A model generated the notes under the pieces. It worked only from the letters and a program-made list of their open reading frames with translations. It ran no database searches and had not been told where the DNA came from. From Pseudomonas sp. TH41 (GTDB taxonomy: Bacteria; Pseudomonadota; Gammaproteobacteria; Pseudomonadales; Pseudomonadaceae), in NCBI RefSeq assembly GCF_016650695.1, contig NZ_JAEKFH010000005.1, positions 124,001 to 188,000 on the forward strand: a stretch of DNA of 64,000 bases, written 5' to 3'. Positions 33,237 through 41,676 of this stretch are shown here, in pieces; the first letter of the stretch is position 1, and each line of letters begins with the position of its first letter. Made by a program: the position numbers and the translations under genes.

Positions 33237-34220
33237 ATGCCGAGCACCATGGTCAGCGCCAACGTCGCAGCCGTCGATCCGGGCGCCTTGCGTCAGGCTT
33301 TCGGCACCTTCGTTACCGGGGTTACCGTCATCACCACCCATGACGCCGACGGCAATCCACGGGGCATGACGGCCAACTCCTTCACCTCGGTCTCCCTCGA
33401 CCCGCCGCTGCTGCTGGTGTGCGTCGGCAAATCAGCCGCCAGCTACACCTCGTTCGCCAGCACCGAGCACTTCGCCGTCAACCTGCTGCACGAAGGCCAA
33501 GTGGAAGTCTCGGGGACGTTTGCCTCCAAATCACCGGACAAATTCCACACCGTCAACCACGACAAGGTCCACACCGGCGCGCCGATCCTCACCGACAGCC
33601 TGACCTGGTTCGATTGCACCGTTGACCAGCGCATCGACGCCGGCGACCACCTGGTGCTGATCGGCCAGGTACGGGCCTTCGGCACCAGCCCGAAGCTGCC
33701 GCTGTGTTTCTGCCGGGGCCGCTACGCCAACATCCAGGACGCGCTGCCGGCCAGTTGGCTGGACTCGCACAAGATGATCATCGGTTACCTGATCGAAGCC
33801 GGCGACGCGATTCTGTTTCGCGCCGATGGCAACGGTGGCTGGACCCTGCCCGTGGCCGGCAAGCGCAAGGGCTTTATTGATGCGGGCCAGAGCGCCCTGT
33901 CGATCGAACTGGAATCGACCTTTCTGTACTCGGTGTTCGATGTCGACGATACCGATCCCGGTTTCCTGATCTATCGCGCGCAACTCGACAGCCTCGACGC
34001 CGACGTCGAGCTGCCCGACACCCTGCGCTTCTTCCCGCTGGACGACTTGCCCATCGAACAGATGCCAGTCAACGAACTGCGCTCGGTGGTCCGCCGCTAC
34101 GCCCGCGAGCGCAAAAACCAGCAGTTCGGCATTTACACCGGCTCCGCCGACAGCGGCCGGGTGGAAATGATCGAGAACGCCACGCCGCCCCGTGCCGCGC
34201 TGGCCCACGAATCCCTTTGA
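33237..34220 (+). CDS. Flavin reductase fused to a Nudix-like domain
   Basis: A 327-residue protein. Residues 1-165 are a flavin-reductase-like domain, with LRQAFGTFVTGVTVITTHDA, then GMTANSFTSVSLDPPLLLVC (about 43-62), and LCFCRGRYANIQ near its end. Residues 175-310 form a second domain with a Nudix-like pattern (IIGYLIEAGDAILFRADGNG and LSIELESTFLYSVFDVDDTD), but the GX5EX7REUXEEXGU box is not intact, so hydrolase activity is doubtful. It should feed reduced flavin to the luciferase-like monooxygenase encoded two genes on. GGAG (33226-33229) supports the start. Confidence 0.83.
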   Translation: MPSTMVSANVAAVDPGALRQAFGTFVTGVTVITTHDADGNPRGMTANSFTSVSLDPPLLLVCVGKSAASYTSFASTEHFAVNLLHEGQVEVSGTFASKSPDKFHTVNHDKVHTGAPILTDSLTWFDCTVDQRIDAGDHLVLIGQVRAFGTSPKLPLCFCRGRYANIQDALPASWLDSHKMIIGYLIEAGDAILFRADGNGGWTLPVAGKRKGFIDAGQSALSIELESTFLYSVFDVDDTDPGFLIYRAQLDSLDADVELPDTLRFFPLDDLPIEQMPVNELRSVVRRYARERKNQQFGIYTGSADSGRVEMIENATPPRAALAHESL

Positions 34221-34242
34221 TACGCAGCCACAGGACTCTTAC

Positions 34243-35754
34243 ATGAAAACCACGGTCAGTGCCCTTGAGGGCAATCGCCTTAACCTGTTTATCGACGGCC
34301 GCTTCGTCGCCCCCGACAGCGCAACCTACTTCGACAGCTTCGACCCCACGACCGGCCAGGCCTGGTACCAATTCGCCCAGGCCGATGCCAGCGACGTGGA
34401 CCGTGCCGTCGCGTCGGCCCAGCGCACCTTCAATGACCCGCAATGGCGCAACCTGACGCCCACAGCGCGGGGCAAATTGCTCTATCGCCTGGCGCAACTG
34501 GTGGCGGAAAACGCCGAAGCCCTGGCGTTGCTGGAAACCCGCGACAACGGCAAGTTGCTGCGGGAAATGCGTGCGCAGATGAGTGCCCTCCCGGACGCCT
34601 ACACCTACTTCGCCGGCATGGCCGACAAGCTGCAAGGCGAAACCATCCCGGTCAACAAGCTCAACCAGCTCAACTACAGCACCCGCGAACCCTTGGGCGT
34701 GATCGGCATGATCACCCCGTGGAACTCGCCGCTGATGCTGCTCACCGGCACCCTGGCGCCGTGCCTGGCCATCGGCAACACCGTGGTGATCAAACCGTCC
34801 GAGCATGCCAGCGCCTCGACCCTGGCCCTGGCCGAACTGATCATCGAAGCCGGCTTCCCGGCCGGCGTGGTCAACGTCGTCACCGGTAATGGTGCAGTCA
34901 CCGGCGACGCCCTGACCCGTCACCCCGGCATCGCCAAGTACGTGTTCACCGGCAGCACCGACACCGGTCGCCGCATCGCCGGCAATGCGGCGAACAACCT
35001 GGTGCCGTGCCAGATGGAATTGGGGGGCAAGTCACCCCATGTGGTGTTTTCCGATGTCGACATCGACAAAGCCGTCAACGGCGTGGTCTCCGGCATCTTC
35101 GCTGCGGCCGGGCAAAGTTGCGTCGCCGGCTCGCGCTGCTTCGTCGAAGCGCCGATCTACGACAAGTTCGTTGAAGCCCTGGTCGCCCGCACCCAGCGCA
35201 TCAGTGTCGGCCACCCCATGGAAGAGCACACCGATATCGGCCCGCTGGCGCTGCAAGCCCAGTTGCAAAAACTCGAAGGCTACATCGCCAGCGGCGTGAC
35301 CCAGGGCGCACAGGTGGCCATTGGCGGCAAACGCCCAAGCGCCAGCAACCTGTCCGAAGGCTGGTACTTCGAACCGACCGTCATGGCCAACGCCACCAAC
35401 GACATGTCCTTCATGCGCGACGAACTGTTCGGCCCGGTGGTCGGCGTCATGCCGTTCACCTCCGAAGAACAGATGATCAGCCTGGCCAACGACACCTCCT
35501 ACGGCCTGGCCTCGGGCATCTGGACCCAGAACATCGACCGCGCTATGCGCTTCGCCAACCGGATCGATGCCGGCACGGTGTGGATCAACACCTACCGCAG
35601 CGCCGCCTACATGTCCGCCAATGGCGGCTTCAAACAAAGCGGTTACGGCCGGCGCGGCGGCTTTGATGTGATGCGCGAGTTTTCCCGGGCCAAGAACGTG
35701 GTCATCGACTACTCCGGCGAGATGCAAGACCCCTTCGTCATTCGCCTGCGCTGA
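34243..35754 (+). CDS. Aldehyde dehydrogenase (NAD(P)+), cluster enzyme 1
   Basis: A 503-residue member of the aldehyde dehydrogenase superfamily. The nucleotide-binding block is IGMITPWNSPLMLLTGTLAP, the general-base Glu lies in MELGGKSPHVVF (about 259), and the nucleophile Cys in AAGQSCVAGSR (about 293). GYGRRGGFDVMREFSRAKNV is close to the end. It resembles 5-carboxymethyl-2-hydroxymuconate semialdehyde and related dehydrogenases. Next to a ring-opening monooxygenase, it would oxidise the semialdehyde produced. AGGA before the ATG at 34243 supports the start, which lies 22 bases after the reductase stop. Confidence 0.85.
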   Translation: MKTTVSALEGNRLNLFIDGRFVAPDSATYFDSFDPTTGQAWYQFAQADASDVDRAVASAQRTFNDPQWRNLTPTARGKLLYRLAQLVAENAEALALLETRDNGKLLREMRAQMSALPDAYTYFAGMADKLQGETIPVNKLNQLNYSTREPLGVIGMITPWNSPLMLLTGTLAPCLAIGNTVVIKPSEHASASTLALAELIIEAGFPAGVVNVVTGNGAVTGDALTRHPGIAKYVFTGSTDTGRRIAGNAANNLVPCQMELGGKSPHVVFSDVDIDKAVNGVVSGIFAAAGQSCVAGSRCFVEAPIYDKFVEALVARTQRISVGHPMEEHTDIGPLALQAQLQKLEGYIASGVTQGAQVAIGGKRPSASNLSEGWYFEPTVMANATNDMSFMRDELFGPVVGVMPFTSEEQMISLANDTSYGLASGIWTQNIDRAMRFANRIDAGTVWINTYRSAAYMSANGGFKQSGYGRRGGFDVMREFSRAKNVVIDYSGEMQDPFVIRLR

Positions 35755-35776
35755 TCAAGCCATTGAGGAGCACCTT

Positions 35777-36853
35777 ATGAAATTTGCCGTATCCCTGAGC
35801 ATGGAACGCTTTTCCCCAGACGTGCCCATGCAGACCGTCATGGCCAACCTGCTGGAACTGGCGAAGATCGCCGATGAAGGCGGCTTCGAAACGTTGTGGA
35901 CGTCGGAGCACCACACCCTCGAATGCACCATCGCGCCCAACCCGTTCCAGACCCTGGTCTGGCTGGGCCAGCACACCGAGCGCATTCGCCTGGGCACCGC
36001 GACCCTGGCCGCCGCCTATTGGCACCCGATCCGCCTGGCGGGCGAAGCGGCGTTGTGCGACCACTTGACCAACGGGCGCCTGGAGTTCGGCATTGCCCGC
36101 GGTTCCTATCAGTATGAATTCGACCGCATGACCCCCGGCCTGCAACAGCAGGAAGGCGTGGGTTATATGAAGGAATTGGTGCCGGCGGTGCAAAAGCTCT
36201 GGTCCGGGGATTACGCCCATGACGGCCACTACTGGAAATTCCCGCTGACGGCCGCGGTGCCCAAGCCCCTGCAACAGAATCACCCGCGTATCTGGGTCGC
36301 CGCACGGGATCCCGGCACCTTCGACTGGGCAGTGGGCATCGGCGCGAACATCCTCTCCACCCCACTCTCGTTACCGGCCGCAGAAATCGCCGTACTCGGG
36401 GAGAAATTCAACAAGGCCGTGGCCGACAATCCTCATGTGCCACGCCCACGCTTCATGATGCAACGCCGCACCTGCTTGTACGCCAAGGCCAGCGATTGGG
36501 AATTGCCGGTCAAGCACAGCATGGACTTTGGCCGCGCCTTCGAAAACCTGATGCAGAACATCGGCACCGTGCACAACGGCTTCCCCGAGCCGGTGCCGTT
36601 TGAAAGCGTCAAGGGCAAGGACAACTACAACCCGGAAAACATTCGGCGCAACCTGATGTTCGGTACCCCGGACGAGATCATCGAAAAGCTGCTCGATTAC
36701 GAAGCTGCAGGCGTAGACCAGTATTGTCTGGGCCTGACCTTCAACCTGCCGTTCGAATTGCAGAAGCGGACGCTGCGCCTGTTTATCGATGAAGTGATGC
36801 CGGTATTCGCCGAGCGCGAGCGCGCCAAACGCCGCGAACAGGTTGCGGGGTAA
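35777..36853 (+). CDS. Luciferase-like (LLM class) flavin-dependent monooxygenase
   Basis: A 358-residue TIM-barrel enzyme of the bacterial luciferase family. It carries MKFAVSLSMERFSPDVPMQT at the N-terminus and LWTSEHHTLECTIAPNPF (about 39-56), typical of the family's substrate and flavin pocket. IRLGTATLAAAYWHPIRLAG and GRLEFGIARGSYQYEFDRM follow, then WVAARDPGTFDWAVGIGANI. It uses reduced FMN and O2. Relatives open N-heterocycles (RutA on uracil; the trigonelline and pyridine systems). The reductase is encoded in the same run. GAGGAG lies before the ATG. The physiological substrate is unknown. Confidence 0.84.
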   Translation: MKFAVSLSMERFSPDVPMQTVMANLLELAKIADEGGFETLWTSEHHTLECTIAPNPFQTLVWLGQHTERIRLGTATLAAAYWHPIRLAGEAALCDHLTNGRLEFGIARGSYQYEFDRMTPGLQQQEGVGYMKELVPAVQKLWSGDYAHDGHYWKFPLTAAVPKPLQQNHPRIWVAARDPGTFDWAVGIGANILSTPLSLPAAEIAVLGEKFNKAVADNPHVPRPRFMMQRRTCLYAKASDWELPVKHSMDFGRAFENLMQNIGTVHNGFPEPVPFESVKGKDNYNPENIRRNLMFGTPDEIIEKLLDYEAAGVDQYCLGLTFNLPFELQKRTLRLFIDEVMPVFAERERAKRREQVAG

Positions 36854-36858
36854 GCGCC

Positions 36859-37671
36859 ATGAGCGACGCACAACGTTTCAGCGTGGCCAACGTCACGCTC
36901 AACTACCGCCTCGATGGCCAGGGACCGCGCGCGCTGGTGTGTATTCACGGTGTCGGCTCCAGCCTTGAGGCGTGGGCCGAGGCGGTGAAAGGTTTGAAAG
37001 ACCAGTTCACCATTTTGACCTTCGACCTGCGCGGTCATGGTCAGTCGTCGCACACCCAGGGCCGTTATGAAATCGATCACCTGGTGGGCGAAGCTTTGGC
37101 CCTGGCCGATCATGTTGGTTTCGACCGCTTCGACCTGGCCGGTTTTTCTTTGGGCGGCCTGATCGCCCAGCGCATGGCCCTGACCCACCCGGCACGCATT
37201 CGCCGCTTGGTGTTGCTGTCGACGGTCGCCGGGCGCAACGCCCAAGAGCGCGAACGGGTGCAGGAACGCTTGACTGCCTTGCAGGCCGGCGAACCCGTCG
37301 CCCACTACGAAGCATCGCTGTCGCGCTGGTTGACCGAGGACTTTCAGGCGCGTCACCCCGACGTCGTCAGCCGTCTACGCCAGCAAAATGCCGACAACGA
37401 TCCGGGCTGTTACGCGGCGGCTTATCGGGTGCTGGCGGAGTCGGATTTCGGTGAACAGCTTTCGCAAATCCGCTGCCCGACCCTGATCGCCACGGGGGCC
37501 GACGATACGGGATCCAACCCGAGAATGGCCGGCCTGATGCACGAGCGCATCCAGGGTTCGCAGCTGAAGATTCTGCCGGGATTGCGTCACTGCATCCTGA
37601 TCGAAGCGCCGGAACAAGTGGCCAGCCTCATGCGCGATTTTCTGATTGATTCGGAGACACACCATGGATAA
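36859..37671 (+). CDS. Alpha/beta-fold hydrolase
   Basis: A 270-residue hydrolase with the oxyanion-hole motif CIHGVGSS (about 28-35) and the nucleophile elbow GFSLGG (Ser97). The acid is probably in ATGADDTGSN (about 214-223) and the His in LPGLRHCILIEAPEQV (about 247). It is closest in look to the 3-oxoadipate enol-lactonase and RutD-type group, and to hydrolases of N-acyl-methylene succinates in vitamin B6-like ring breakdown. It lies five bases after the monooxygenase stop. In the proposed pathway it would hydrolyse the opened-ring amide or enamide. Confidence 0.85.
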   Translation: MSDAQRFSVANVTLNYRLDGQGPRALVCIHGVGSSLEAWAEAVKGLKDQFTILTFDLRGHGQSSHTQGRYEIDHLVGEALALADHVGFDRFDLAGFSLGGLIAQRMALTHPARIRRLVLLSTVAGRNAQERERVQERLTALQAGEPVAHYEASLSRWLTEDFQARHPDVVSRLRQQNADNDPGCYAAAYRVLAESDFGEQLSQIRCPTLIATGADDTGSNPRMAGLMHERIQGSQLKILPGLRHCILIEAPEQVASLMRDFLIDSETHHG

Positions 37672-38056
37672 GTCATTGCAGGCACGGGGCGAAACCGTTC
37701 GCCGTCAGGTCCTGGGCAACGCTTACGTCGATCAGGCCCTGGGCAAGGCCGACGATTTTTCCCGACCCTTTCAGGACGTGCTCAACGAGTATTGCTGGGG
37801 CATGGTCTGGACCGACGACGCCCTCGACCTCAAGCAACGCAGTTTGCTCAACCTGGGCATGCTCGCCGCGCTGGGCCGGATGGACGAGTTTGGCACCCAC
37901 TTCTGCGGCGCCTTGCGCAACGGCCTCAGTGACGACGAACTGCACGCCGCCCTGGTCCAGATCGCGGTGTATTGTGGCGTACCGGCGGGTGTCGAAGCCT
38001 TCCGCGTCGCCCGCAAAGCGCGGGAAAGCATGAGCCAGGAGGTTAATGATGCGTAG
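37664..38056 (+). CDS. Carboxymuconolactone decarboxylase (CMD) family protein
   Basis: A 130-residue AhpD-like helical protein. It resembles PcaC: ALDLKQRSLLNLGMLAALGR (about 52-71), then FGTHFCGALRNGLSDDELHA and LVQIAVYCGVPAGVEAFRVA. The His after FGTH and the conserved Glu and Asp residues are present, while the CxxC of peroxidase-type members is absent. Its start overlaps the hydrolase stop by eight bases (ATGGATAA), indicating tight co-translation. Family members either decarboxylate carboxymuconolactone or have unknown roles. Here it may act on a late intermediate. Confidence 0.82.
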   Translation: MDKSLQARGETVRRQVLGNAYVDQALGKADDFSRPFQDVLNEYCWGMVWTDDALDLKQRSLLNLGMLAALGRMDEFGTHFCGALRNGLSDDELHAALVQIAVYCGVPAGVEAFRVARKARESMSQEVNDA

Positions 38057-38175
38057 CAGCTGTCGAGCTCCGGCGAGGCTGCGTCAGCGGTATAACGGAT
38101 AGACCGGGTTCTCAGGTTTTACGACTGCTGCGCAGCCGGACGCGACCTCGTTTCACTCGAGCGCTGCTACACGGC
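38050..38175. repeat. Pair of degenerate REP-like palindromes
   Basis: GTAGCAGCTGTCGAGCTCCG begins near 38053 and its approximate reverse, CACTCGAGCGCTGCTACAC, ends near 38173, with CTGCTGCGCAGCCGGACG between. This is the GTAGCAGC-type Pseudomonas intergenic repeat in an inverted pair. It lies directly after the CMD gene and may end or stabilise that transcript. Confidence 0.5.
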
Positions 38176-38318
38176 TCATGCTGTAAGTGCCATCGAACAA
38201 CAAGAAGTTTTTGAGACTGCACCCTTGCGTGACTGAATGACCTTTAACTGCCAGTAGCCCAAAAATTTCTATACATGAAGTTTTCCGCAGATTGAAAAAC
38301 AATAATTGGAGGCAATTG

Positions 38319-39515
38319 GTGAGCGAACGACTGAAGATTGAGAACCTCTACAAGGTCTTTTCCTCGGAGCCAGAGAGGGCCATGCAGCTCTTGACGGCCG
38401 GGGCCAGCAAAGACCGGATCCTGGCCGAGACTGCGACGGTGGTCGGCCTCAATAACGTATCGCTGTCCATTCCCAGTGGCGCGATCTACATGATCATGGG
38501 CCTGTCCGGCTCCGGAAAATCCACCCTGGCACGGTGCATCAATCGCTTGAACGAACCGACGGCGGGCAAGATCCTGCTCGACGGCGAAGACCTGGTGACT
38601 CTCAACGAAAGCCAGCTGCGGGAAGTCCGACGAACGCGTATCTCGATGGTGTTCCAGCACTTCGCCCTGCTGCCGAACAAAACCGTGATCGAGAACACCG
38701 AGTTCGGCCTCAAGCTGCGGGGCGTGCCGTTGGCCCAGCGCCGCAAACGCGCCGAAGAAGTGTTGGCGGTCGTCGGCCTGGCCAAGTGGGCCGATCACCA
38801 TCCACATGAACTCTCCGGCGGCATGCGCCAGCGGGTCGGCCTGGCCCGTGCACTGACCACGGATGCCGATGTGCTGATCATGGACGAAGCCTTCAGCGCC
38901 CTCGATCCGCTGATTCGTACGGAAATGCAGGACGAGTTGCTGCGCCTGCAACGCACCCTGAAGAAAACCATTCTGTTCATCACCCACGACTTTCAGGAAG
39001 CGCTAAAGCTCGGCACACGCATTGCGATCATGGCCGACGGCCAAGTGGTGCGCGAGGGCACGCCCCAGGAAATCGTCATGGATCCGGGCAGCGATTATGT
39101 CGCCGCATTCACCCGGGATGTGGACCGCTCACGACTGTTCGATGCCCTTTCGATCATGGAAACCGCGAGCACCCTGCTGGTCCAGGGCGACACCCGCGTT
39201 GTCGGCAATGAAAGCTCCAGCGCTTTTGTCCTGAGCGCCAGCGGCAAAGCGGTCGGCGTGCTCGATTCGGCCTCGCTGCTGGCCGTCGGCGGCGGTGCCG
39301 ATGCGCTGCAACGCCTGTCGAGCCAATTTGTCAGCGTGCCGGCCAACGCCAAATTGGTGGAAGTGGCGCGCCTGCTCAAACCGGGCCTGCCGGTTGCCGT
39401 GGTCGATGGCCAGGGGCTGTTTATCGGCACTCTGAACAGCGCCCACATTCTTGATTGCATTGCCAGCGTCGCGTCCCATCGGCCAAGCGCTGCGGAGGTT
39501 GCACACCATGCTTAG
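38319..39515 (+). CDS. Glycine betaine/proline-type ABC importer ATPase (ProV/OpuAA-like)
   Basis: A 398-residue ATPase with Walker A GLSGSGKSTL, Q-loop MVFQHFALLP, signature LSGGMRQRVGLARAL, and Walker B VLIMDEAFSALDPL. The family's extra N-terminal helix (IENLYKVFSSEPERAMQLLT) and two C-terminal CBS-like segments (about 275-390) mark the quaternary-amine group. GTG 38319 is taken as start because GGAGG (38308-38312) lies six bases ahead; an ATG at 38292 has no such site. It is the first of a three-gene importer whose reading frames overlap or nearly touch. Confidence 0.87.
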   Translation: MSERLKIENLYKVFSSEPERAMQLLTAGASKDRILAETATVVGLNNVSLSIPSGAIYMIMGLSGSGKSTLARCINRLNEPTAGKILLDGEDLVTLNESQLREVRRTRISMVFQHFALLPNKTVIENTEFGLKLRGVPLAQRRKRAEEVLAVVGLAKWADHHPHELSGGMRQRVGLARALTTDADVLIMDEAFSALDPLIRTEMQDELLRLQRTLKKTILFITHDFQEALKLGTRIAIMADGQVVREGTPQEIVMDPGSDYVAAFTRDVDRSRLFDALSIMETASTLLVQGDTRVVGNESSSAFVLSASGKAVGVLDSASLLAVGGGADALQRLSSQFVSVPANAKLVEVARLLKPGLPVAVVDGQGLFIGTLNSAHILDCIASVASHRPSAAEVAHHA

Positions 39516-40404
39516 TTCAGAAGACATCGCTGTTTTCCCCGTGGACCAGTGGATCAGCCAGGGCGTCGAGTGGCTGGGCATTCATCTGCGGCCGATGTTC
39601 CTGGCGATTCGCTGGCCGGTGGAGCACTTGCTGGCGTTGAGTGACTCGCTGATCCACGCCATTCCCTTCCCGATCATGGTGCTGCTGATGTTCTTCGTGG
39701 CCTACCGCGCCGCGAGCCTGGGGGTGGCACTGTTCAGCGCCGCAGCCCTGGTGATCATTGCCGTGCTGGGCGTCTGGGACGAAGCCATGACCACGTTGTC
39801 GCTGATCACCACGGCGATTGTAATCTGCATGGTCGTCGGGATTCCCATGGGCATCTGGTGCGCCCGCAGCGAACGGGTCTGGCAGGTGATGCGGCCGATC
39901 CTCGACATCATGCAAACCACACCAACCTTCGTGTACCTGGTGCCGGTGGTGATGCTGTTCGGCGTCGGGACCGTGTCGGGTGAGGTGGCGGTGGTGATCT
40001 CCGCCTGCCCGCCGCTGATCCGCTTTACCTACCTGGGCATCCGCATGGTGGACACCGAACTGGTGGAAGCCGGCCACGCCTTTGGCGCTGATCGCCGGCA
40101 ATTGCTCTGGGAAATCCAGTTGCCCCTGGCGATCCCGACCATCCTCGGCGGCCTTAACCAGACTGTCCTCACCGCCATGGTGATGTCGGTGGTGGTGGCG
40201 ATGATCGGTGCCGAAGGCTTGGGCCTCGTGGTGCTACAGGGCCTTGGGCGGATGGACGTCGGCCGCGCCGCAGTGGGCGGGATCGCCATTGTCTTGCTGG
40301 CGATGATGCTCGACCGGATCACCCAGAAACTGGCGCAGCCGACCGTGCGTAAACGCAAATCGCTGTTCAAGCGACTGCTCAATCCCCGACCGGTAAACGC
40401 ATAA
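39508..40404 (+). CDS. Quaternary-amine ABC importer permease (ProW-like)
   Basis: A 298-residue permease with about seven membrane helices. The EAA-type loop lies in LVEAGHAFGADRRQLLWEIQ LPLAI (read in two parts), and TVSGEVAVVISACPPLIRFT lies before it. The start overlaps the ATPase stop by eight bases (ATGCTTAG) and has GGAGG 39494-39498. It forms the membrane channel with the ATPase upstream and the binding protein downstream. Substrate would be a betaine or similar quaternary or tertiary amine. Confidence 0.87.
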   Translation: MLSSEDIAVFPVDQWISQGVEWLGIHLRPMFLAIRWPVEHLLALSDSLIHAIPFPIMVLLMFFVAYRAASLGVALFSAAALVIIAVLGVWDEAMTTLSLITTAIVICMVVGIPMGIWCARSERVWQVMRPILDIMQTTPTFVYLVPVVMLFGVGTVSGEVAVVISACPPLIRFTYLGIRMVDTELVEAGHAFGADRRQLLWEIQLPLAIPTILGGLNQTVLTAMVMSVVVAMIGAEGLGLVVLQGLGRMDVGRAAVGGIAIVLLAMMLDRITQKLAQPTVRKRKSLFKRLLNPRPVNA

Positions 40405-40476
40405 CAAGAAAGAAGTCATGAATGCCCGTTGTTGACTGCCAACCTTTAACCATAACGAGAAAAAAAAGAGGAAATC

Positions 40477-41511
40477 ATGATGCGTCCATTCAAAGCCTTG
40501 CTTGGATTTGCAGCAACGTTGTCCCTGGTTGGTCTGGCCTGCACGCAAGTGATGGCCGACGACCTGCCAGGCAAAGGCAAGACCATTCGCTTTGTGCAGT
40601 CGGAAAGCACCGGCGGTAACTACGTCATCACCAAAATCGCCATCGAGGCCAGCAAGCAGCTCGGTTACGCGACCAAGTTAAGCACCGTCAACACCACGCT
40701 GTTTTTCCCGGCGGCGGCCCAGGGCGACCTGGACCTGTCGATGGACGTGACCCTGCCCCAGCTGCAACCCAGCTTCGACAAGGTCAAGGATCGCACCGAG
40801 GTCGTGGGCGGTGGCTCCATCACCGGCGCCGGCTACAACGGTTACATGATCGACAAGAAAACCGCGGATGCCTACCACATCACGAGCCTGGAACAGCTCA
40901 AGGACCCGAAGATCGCCGGGCTGTTCGGCAAGAACGGCAAGGCTGACCTGATCAGCTGCGACCCGGGTTGGGGCTGCGGCGATGTGGTCGACTATCAGCT
41001 CGACAAGTTCGGCCTCAAGGCCACCGTAAACCCGGTCCGCGGCAAATATGAGGCGCTGATGTTCGAAAACGTCGCACGCCTGAAACGCGGCGAGCCGGTG
41101 TTTTTCTATGCCTGGGCGCCGTCGTGGATGACCAACACCATGGTGCCAGGCAAGGACGTGGTCTGGCTGCCGACGCCGTTCGATGCCTTGCCTGGCAACG
41201 TACCGAGCAGCGTTTCGGCGTTGACCCCAGGAGTGGCCGGTTGCGCTGGCGGCGCCGACCCTTGCCGCATGGCCATGGCCGCGTGGAACTGGTACGCGAT
41301 CGGCAACAAGCAATTTGTCGCGGCCAACCCGGCCATCAAGGCCTTGGTAGAGCAGATGACGTTTCCCCAGGCCACCTGGAGCTACTGGGAAAAAACCATC
41401 AGCCAGGATGGCTCGAGCGAACGCAATATTCGCAAGTTGGCAGATGACTGGATGAGTGAGAACAAGGCGACGATGGATGGTTGGGTGGCCACGGCCAAAG
41501 CCGCTCAGTAG
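40477..41511 (+). CDS. Quaternary-amine periplasmic binding protein (ProX/OpuAC-like)
   Basis: A 344-residue binding protein with a signal peptide (cleavage near residue 27, VMA before DDLPG). Landmarks are GKTIRFVQSESTGGNYVITK, LDLSMDVTLPQLQPSFD and the aromatic segment VFFYAWAPSWMTNTM (about 208-222), which in this family helps to build the aromatic box that holds a positively charged amine. It has GAGGAA before the ATG. The presence beside a ring-opening cluster suggests that the imported compound is the substrate, perhaps a pyridinium betaine or other N-containing compound. Confidence 0.85.
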   Translation: MMRPFKALLGFAATLSLVGLACTQVMADDLPGKGKTIRFVQSESTGGNYVITKIAIEASKQLGYATKLSTVNTTLFFPAAAQGDLDLSMDVTLPQLQPSFDKVKDRTEVVGGGSITGAGYNGYMIDKKTADAYHITSLEQLKDPKIAGLFGKNGKADLISCDPGWGCGDVVDYQLDKFGLKATVNPVRGKYEALMFENVARLKRGEPVFFYAWAPSWMTNTMVPGKDVVWLPTPFDALPGNVPSSVSALTPGVAGCAGGADPCRMAMAAWNWYAIGNKQFVAANPAIKALVEQMTFPQATWSYWEKTISQDGSSERNIRKLADDWMSENKATMDGWVATAKAAQ

Positions 41512-41676
41512 CGCCGAAAACCTTGTGGTGGGCGGGCTCGCCTGCTCACCACAAAAACCTCTGTTTGACGGCCTGCAATCAGAAAAAACCCGCTGCCGTA
41601 CCCCCGCCAAACCTCCAGATACTGCTACCGCCCTGCCCTAGCATGAGTCCCACTCAGACAAGTTGGAGTGAACGCA

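Noticed and set aside
32510..38056. Rut (uracil) operon
   Set aside because: A luciferase-like enzyme, flavin reductase and hydrolase are present, but no RutB-type amidohydrolase, RutC-type YjgF protein, RutE nitroreductase or uracil permease was seen, and the reductase has a different, fused form.
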